From contig CANCSY010000129.1 in the NCBI GenBank assembly GCA_947380915.1, positions 1-8,666 of the forward strand: DNA of 8,666 nucleotides, in the 5' to 3' direction. The DNA comes from Beijerinckiaceae bacterium. GTDB taxonomy: Bacteria; Pseudomonadota; Alphaproteobacteria; Rhizobiales; Beijerinckiaceae. Every line of letters begins with the position of its first letter. The stretch's first letter is position 1. Under the pieces are notes generated by a model that saw nothing but the letters and a program-made list of their open reading frames with translations, searched no databases and was not told the DNA's origin. Shown in pieces: positions 5,146 to 8,666 of this stretch. The position numbers and the translations under genes are program-made.

Positions 5146-6228
5146 ATGGGGATCAACGCCATGAGCACTCAGGACGCGAGCCAGCAGGCGACTCAGGCGG
5201 CGCTCGACACCCTGCGGCAGGCACCCATTCTGGTGACGGGCGCGGCAGGCTTCATCGGCTTTCATCTGGCGCGCCGCCTGCTAGAAGCTGGCTGCCGCGT
5301 CATCGGCTTCGACAATCTCAACAGCTACTATGACGTCGCCCTGAAGGAAGCCCGGCTCGCCCAGTTGCGGCAATTCCCCGGCTTCGCCTTCACAAAGGGG
5401 GATGTCGCGGATGGGGAGGCGGTGCGGCGGCTGTTCGAGACCCACAGGCCCGGCTTCGTGGCCCATCTGGCGGCGCAGGCGGGGGTGCGCCATTCCCTGA
5501 AGGCGCCGCAGGACTATGTCAGCGCCAACCTCGTGGGGTTTTACCATATCATCGAACAGAGCCGGGCCTTCGCCGTGCAGCATCTGGTCTACGCCTCCTC
5601 AAGCTCCGTCTACGGGGCGAACACCCGCCAGCCCTATTCGGTCTCTGATTCGGTGGACCATCCCCTGTCGCTCTATGCTGCGACCAAGAAGAGCAACGAA
5701 CTCGTCGCCCACGCCTATAGCCACATCCATGGACTGCCAACCACGGGCCTGCGGTTCTTCACGGTCTATGGACCCTGGGGGCGGCCGGATATGGCGCTAT
5801 TTCTCTTCACCCGGGCGATCCTCGCGGGCGAGCCCATCGACGTCTACAACCACGGCCAGATGAAGCGGGACTTCACCTATGTGGACGACATCGTGGAAGG
5901 CGTCGTGCGCACCCTCGCCCAGCCCGCGACGCCCGACCCCGCCTGGAGCGGGGCCGCGCCGGACCCCGGCTCCAGCACGGCGCCCTGGCGGGTCTACAAC
6001 ATCGGCAACCACGAACCGGTCGCCCTGCTGGATATGATCGCCATTCTGGAGCGGGCGCTGGGCCGGGAGGCGAAAAAGACCCTGCTGCCCATGCAGCCCG
6101 GCGACGTGCCCTCCACCTTCGCCGACATCGAGGCGCTGGAGAAGGCCGTGGGTTTCCGCCCCTCCACGCCCCTTGAGGTGGGGATCGGGCGCTTCGTGGC
6201 CTGGTATCGGGATTTCTACAGGGTTTGA
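5146..6228 (+). CDS. NAD-dependent sugar-nucleotide epimerase, probably UDP-glucuronate 4-epimerase
   Basis: An extended short-chain dehydrogenase/reductase that most resembles UDP-glucuronate 4-epimerases (CapI/LpsL type), which make UDP-galacturonate for lipopolysaccharide or capsule. Visible features in 360 residues: the NAD-binding glycine motif TGAAGFIG (31-38); the GFDNLNSYYD block (54-63) followed by LKEARL, characteristic of this subgroup; the catalytic serine region SSSSVYG (151-157); the YAATK catalytic Tyr177/Lys181 pair; RFFTVYGPWGRPDM (203-216); and RDFTYVDDIV (241-250). The first 25 residues are a non-conserved extension. Start: the ATG at 5146 has AGG 6 bases upstream. A second ATG at 5161 has GGGGA 8 bases upstream and gives 355 residues; I cannot decide between them. 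It stands alone on its strand between divergent nudC and the SRP RNA. Exact substrate is inferred; another UDP-sugar is possible. Confidence 0.88.
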   Translation: MGINAMSTQDASQQATQAALDTLRQAPILVTGAAGFIGFHLARRLLEAGCRVIGFDNLNSYYDVALKEARLAQLRQFPGFAFTKGDVADGEAVRRLFETHRPGFVAHLAAQAGVRHSLKAPQDYVSANLVGFYHIIEQSRAFAVQHLVYASSSSVYGANTRQPYSVSDSVDHPLSLYAATKKSNELVAHAYSHIHGLPTTGLRFFTVYGPWGRPDMALFLFTRAILAGEPIDVYNHGQMKRDFTYVDDIVEGVVRTLAQPATPDPAWSGAAPDPGSSTAPWRVYNIGNHEPVALLDMIAILERALGREAKKTLLPMQPGDVPSTFADIEALEKAVGFRPSTPLEVGIGRFVAWYRDFYRV

Positions 6229-6245
6229 TCGCGCCGTGAAAAAGC

Positions 6246-6275
6246 GACAGGGCGCGCTTGCGAAATGCGCCTGTC
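6246..6275 (+). terminator. hairpin between the epimerase gene and the SRP RNA
   Basis: GACAGG (6246-6251) pairs with CCTGTC (6270-6275). After a bulged G, CGC (6253-6255) pairs with GCG (6267-6269), closing an 11-base loop. It begins 17 bases after the epimerase stop, a usual place for a transcript-ending hairpin. No T-run follows, so it may instead protect an mRNA end or be incidental. It overlaps the region where an SRP RNA promoter should lie. Confidence 0.3.
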
Positions 6276-6291
6276 TGGTCCACATAAGGAG

Positions 6292-6388
6292 CGGGAGGTT
6301 GGCGGTGGACGTTCCACTCGCCAACCGGGTCAGGTCCGGAAGGAAGCAGCCCTAACGAGACCGGGCGGGTCTCTGTCCAGCCTCCCAC
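6292..6388 (+). ncRNA. ffs: signal recognition particle 4.5S RNA (bacterial small SRP)
   Basis: The RNA binds Ffh to form the bacterial SRP, which delivers nascent membrane proteins to FtsY and the translocon. The invariant apical domain is clear: GTCAGGTCCGGAAGGAAGC at 6329-6347, with the GGAA tetraloop at 6338-6341, followed by AGCCCTAACGAG. The ends close as GGGAGG (6293-6298) with CCTCCC (6381-6386), and TGGAC (6306-6310) can pair with GTCCA (6375-6379) to continue the rod. The length of about 97 bases matches the small Alu-less form. The exact 5' and 3' ends are set from the terminal pairing and may be off by a few bases. No convincing promoter or T-rich terminator is visible. Its position just ahead of dnaX is a common alphaproteobacterial arrangement. 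Confidence 0.95.
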
Positions 6389-6434
6389 CTTTCACGCCGC
6401 GTCCCCTTCGGGGCCGGCCCTGGAACGGCGCCAC

Positions 6435-8333
6435 ATGACCGATGAGCGACAGCACGAGGCCGCCGCCGGTGGTGGAGTCGAAGAACCCTCGCTGGGCTTC
6501 GACCTCGGCATGTCGTCACCCCCTGCAGCCCAGCCCCCCGCCGCCTACCGGGTGCTGGCGCGCAAATATCGCCCGTCCAGCTTCGAGGATCTGATCGGCC
6601 AGGAGGCCATGGTCAGGACCCTGTCGAACGCCTTCGACCTCAACCGCATCCATCAGGCCTATCTGCTGACCGGCGTGCGCGGGGTGGGCAAGACCACCAC
6701 AGCCCGCATTCTGGCCCGCGCCTTCAACTACGAACTGCCCGCCCGCGACGGCCATCCCGCCGTGACGCGGCCCACCATCGACATGCCCGAGCTTGGCGCC
6801 CATTGCCAGGCGATCATCGAGAGCCGTCACATTGATGTGATCGAGATGGACGCCGCCTCCCACACGGGCGTCGACGATGTGCGCGAGATCATCGAGAACG
6901 CCCGCTTTCGTCCGGTGATGGCGCGCACCAAGGTCTACATCATCGACGAAGTGCACATGCTCTCCAAGAACGCCTTCAACGCCCTGTTGAAGACGCTGGA
7001 AGAGCCGCCCGAACATGTGAAATTCCTCTTCGCCACCACAGAGATCGAGAAGGTGCCGGTGACCGTGCGCTCGCGCTGCCAGCGCTTCGACCTGCGCCGC
7101 ATCGAGCCGGATGTGCTGATCAACCATCTGGCGGGCATCTGCGCCAAGGAGCAGGTGGACATCGAGCGCGACGCGCTGGCCCTGATCGCCCGCGCGGCGG
7201 AGGGTTCGGTGCGCGACGCCCTGTCGATCCTCGACCAAGCCATCGCCCATGGATCGGGCGGCGGCGCCATCACGGCGCTCGGCCTGCGCGACATGCTGGG
7301 CGTGGCTGACCGCGCCCGCATCATCGACCTCTTCGAGTCCGTGATGAAGGGCGACGCGGCGGGCGCGCTGGGCATTCTGAAAGAGCAATATGATATGGGC
7401 GCCGACCCCGCCCATGTGCTCACCGGCCTCGCCGAATTCGTGCATTTCGTCACCAAGCTGAAGCTGGTGAAGAGCGACCGGCCGGACTCCTCGGTGAGCC
7501 CGGAGGAGGCGAGCCGTGGCGGCGCCTTCGCGGCGGCGCTCTCCATGCCCGTGCTGACCCGCGCCTGGCAATTGCTGACCAAGGGCCTGCAGGACATGCG
7601 CGACGCGCCGCGCCCGTTGGCGGCCGCCGACATGGTGCTGGTGCGCCTCGCCTATGCGGCTGACCTGCCCACCCCCGACGATGTCCTGCGCAAACTGGCC
7701 AGCGCGCCCCAGGGCGGCGGCGAATCACGCGCGCCGGTGCGGCAGGGGTCGCCCTCGGGCGGAGGCGGCGCCTCGGCCATGGCTGCGGCCAGGCCCATGA
7801 GCGTGGCGGCCAGCACACCCTTGCCCCAGCAAAGGCCCACCGCCCAGGCCGAGACCCAGCCGCAGGCTCGCGTCGAGATCCCCCGCTTCGAGGATCTGGT
7901 GACGCTGGCGCAGGCCAACCGCGACATTCAATTGAAGATCGCGCTGGAGCAGGATGTGCGGCTGGTGCGCTTCGAGCGCGGGTCCATCGAATTTTCGCTC
8001 ACCCTTGGCGCCTCGCCCCAGCTCGCCCAGACCCTCATGCGGCGCCTGCAGGAATGGACGGGAATCCGCTGGATGGTCGCGGTCTCCCGCGAAGAGGGCG
8101 CGCCGACCCTGAAGGAACAGGCGGCCGCCCGCACCGAGGAAAAGATGACCGGCGTGCGCGCCATTCCCCTCGTGCGCAAGGTGCTGGAGGCCTTCCCCGG
8201 CGCGCAGATCATGGCGATCCGCGCCCCCGAGGTGGAGCCCGAACCCGTCACCGCAGCCATTGCGCCCGAAACAGCCGATGGCGGCGACGAAGTCGGCTAT
8301 GCCGACCAGATCTATACCGAAGACGATTTGTGA
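6435..8333 (+). CDS. dnaX: DNA polymerase III subunit gamma/tau
   Basis: DnaX is the ATPase of the sliding-clamp loader, and in its full-length tau form it links the polymerases within the replisome. The 632-residue protein has a non-conserved leader of 38 residues, then YRVLARKYRP (38-47). Walker A follows as GVRGVGKTTT (80-89), Walker B as DEVHML (171-176), the arginine-finger SRC motif (213-215) and GSVRDALSILDQAI (257-270). A clamp-loader collar region extends to about 420. A low-complexity Gly/Ala/Pro/Gln linker (about 425-478) leads to a tau-specific C-terminal domain ending in acidic YTEDDL. Three of the four zinc-binding cysteines of E. coli DnaX are absent: the expected CxxCxxC region reads MPELGAHC (117-124), keeping only C124, and the first position is the tyrosine of FNYE. 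No A-rich slippery sequence for making gamma is seen. The ATG has only a weak GGAA 9 bases upstream. Confidence 0.96.
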   Translation: MTDERQHEAAAGGGVEEPSLGFDLGMSSPPAAQPPAAYRVLARKYRPSSFEDLIGQEAMVRTLSNAFDLNRIHQAYLLTGVRGVGKTTTARILARAFNYELPARDGHPAVTRPTIDMPELGAHCQAIIESRHIDVIEMDAASHTGVDDVREIIENARFRPVMARTKVYIIDEVHMLSKNAFNALLKTLEEPPEHVKFLFATTEIEKVPVTVRSRCQRFDLRRIEPDVLINHLAGICAKEQVDIERDALALIARAAEGSVRDALSILDQAIAHGSGGGAITALGLRDMLGVADRARIIDLFESVMKGDAAGALGILKEQYDMGADPAHVLTGLAEFVHFVTKLKLVKSDRPDSSVSPEEASRGGAFAAALSMPVLTRAWQLLTKGLQDMRDAPRPLAAADMVLVRLAYAADLPTPDDVLRKLASAPQGGGESRAPVRQGSPSGGGGASAMAAARPMSVAASTPLPQQRPTAQAETQPQARVEIPRFEDLVTLAQANRDIQLKIALEQDVRLVRFERGSIEFSLTLGASPQLAQTLMRRLQEWTGIRWMVAVSREEGAPTLKEQAAARTEEKMTGVRAIPLVRKVLEAFPGAQIMAIRAPEVEPEPVTAAIAPETADGGDEVGYADQIYTEDDL

Positions 8334-8346
8334 GGCGCGGACTCCA

Positions 8347-8666
8347 ATGAAAGACATCATGGGATTGATGAAGCAGGCGCAGGCCATGCAGGCGCGCATG
8401 CAGGATATGCAGGCTGAGCTGGAAAATATCGAGGTGGTCGGCCAGTCCGGCGGGGGCCTCGTGCAGGTGACGCTGACCGCCAAGGGCGCCATGCGTGGCG
8501 TGACCATCGACGCCTCGCTGCTGCGGGCGGACGAGAAGGAGATCGTGGAAGATCTCGTCGTCACCGCCCATGAGGACGCCCGCAAGAAGGGCGAGCGCCT
8601 CATGGAAGAAAAGATGAAATCCGTGACCGCTGGCCTGCCCCTGCCCCCCGGCATGAAACTGCCCTT
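8347..8666 (+). CDS. ybaB: YbaB/EbfC family nucleoid-associated protein (3' end cut)
   Basis: A small DNA-binding protein of the YbaB/EbfC family, which forms dimers that bind DNA broadly and is regularly encoded between dnaX and recR. The 106 complete codons present begin MKDIMGLMKQAQAMQARMQD, an amphipathic methionine-rich helix. The central sheet follows with GGGLVQVTLTAKG and VTIDASLL, then a helix ending EEKMKSVTAGLPLPPGMKLP. Homologues end with one more phenylalanine, and the last two bases (TT) fit that, so only one or two codons and the stop appear to be missing. The gene starts 13 bases after the dnaX stop with a poor ribosome binding site, so translation is probably coupled to dnaX. 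recR would be expected next, outside the window. Confidence 0.94.
   Translation, partial: MKDIMGLMKQAQAMQARMQDMQAELENIEVVGQSGGGLVQVTLTAKGAMRGVTIDASLLRADEKEIVEDLVVTAHEDARKKGERLMEEKMKSVTAGLPLPPGMKLP

Noticed and set aside
5029..5265. N-terminal extension of nudC to 5265
   Set aside because: It would run into the divergent epimerase coding region, and homologues do not begin this way.
6403..6413. CCCC-TTC-GGGG hairpin after the SRP RNA as its terminator
   Set aside because: Only four pairs and no T-run; it lies in the dnaX leader and could be chance in G+C-rich DNA.
6516..7571. Minus-strand frame of 351 codons opposite dnaX
   Set aside because: Antisense to the conserved ATPase core of DnaX, with shadow-like composition and no motif.
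6435..8333. Programmed frameshift in dnaX producing a gamma form
   Set aside because: No A-rich slippery heptamer is present; the best A-run, around 8138-8142 in GGAAAAGATG, is short and too near the 3' end to give a gamma-sized product.
7725..8654. Minus-strand frame of 309 codons opposite the end of dnaX and ybaB
   Set aside because: Covers two conserved genes on the other strand and has no domain signature.

Overview
The window is G+C-rich chromosomal DNA, clearly above 60% by eye, from an alphaproteobacterium, most likely of the Rhizobiales/Hyphomicrobiales. The evidence is gene order and protein style. A membrane-anchored cytochrome c with the typical MDSFELNKIAGAVL start diverges from kdsB and a prephenate dehydratase gene, and a small SRP RNA lies directly ahead of dnaX and ybaB. 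I cannot name the genus.

Layout from left to right: the N-terminus of the cytochrome c (minus strand, cut by the window edge); kdsB and pheA as an overlapping plus-strand pair; then, convergent with pheA, a nickel/cobalt permease of the NiCoT family and a TetR-type regulator, both on the minus strand. Next come an A+T-rich intergenic stretch of about 270 bases with several inverted repeats, nudC (NADH pyrophosphatase, minus strand) ending in a hairpin terminator, a divergent UDP-glucuronate 4-epimerase-like gene, the 4.5S SRP RNA gene, dnaX (DNA polymerase III gamma/tau) and ybaB, of which only the last one or two codons and the stop are missing.

Most of the content is housekeeping: lipopolysaccharide Kdo activation (KdsB), phenylalanine synthesis (PheA), NAD(H) or NAD-capped RNA turnover (NudC), nucleotide-sugar supply for surface polysaccharide (epimerase), protein targeting (SRP RNA), and replication and nucleoid functions (DnaX, YbaB). 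There is no gene-free stretch longer than 300 bases. I see no CRISPR array, insertion sequence, tRNA or phage gene, and no clear undescribed multi-gene system.

The part that looks accessory is the TetR/NiCoT segment. The TetR gene is preceded by DNA that is about 70% A+T (127 of 180 bases at 3871-4050, counted by hand). It holds an 8-4-8 palindrome, a 10-bp inverted repeat and three copies of one octamer. The NiCoT gene is preceded by a separate 49-base near-palindrome that overlaps a candidate promoter. These two non-coding regions are the most rewarding places to look further.
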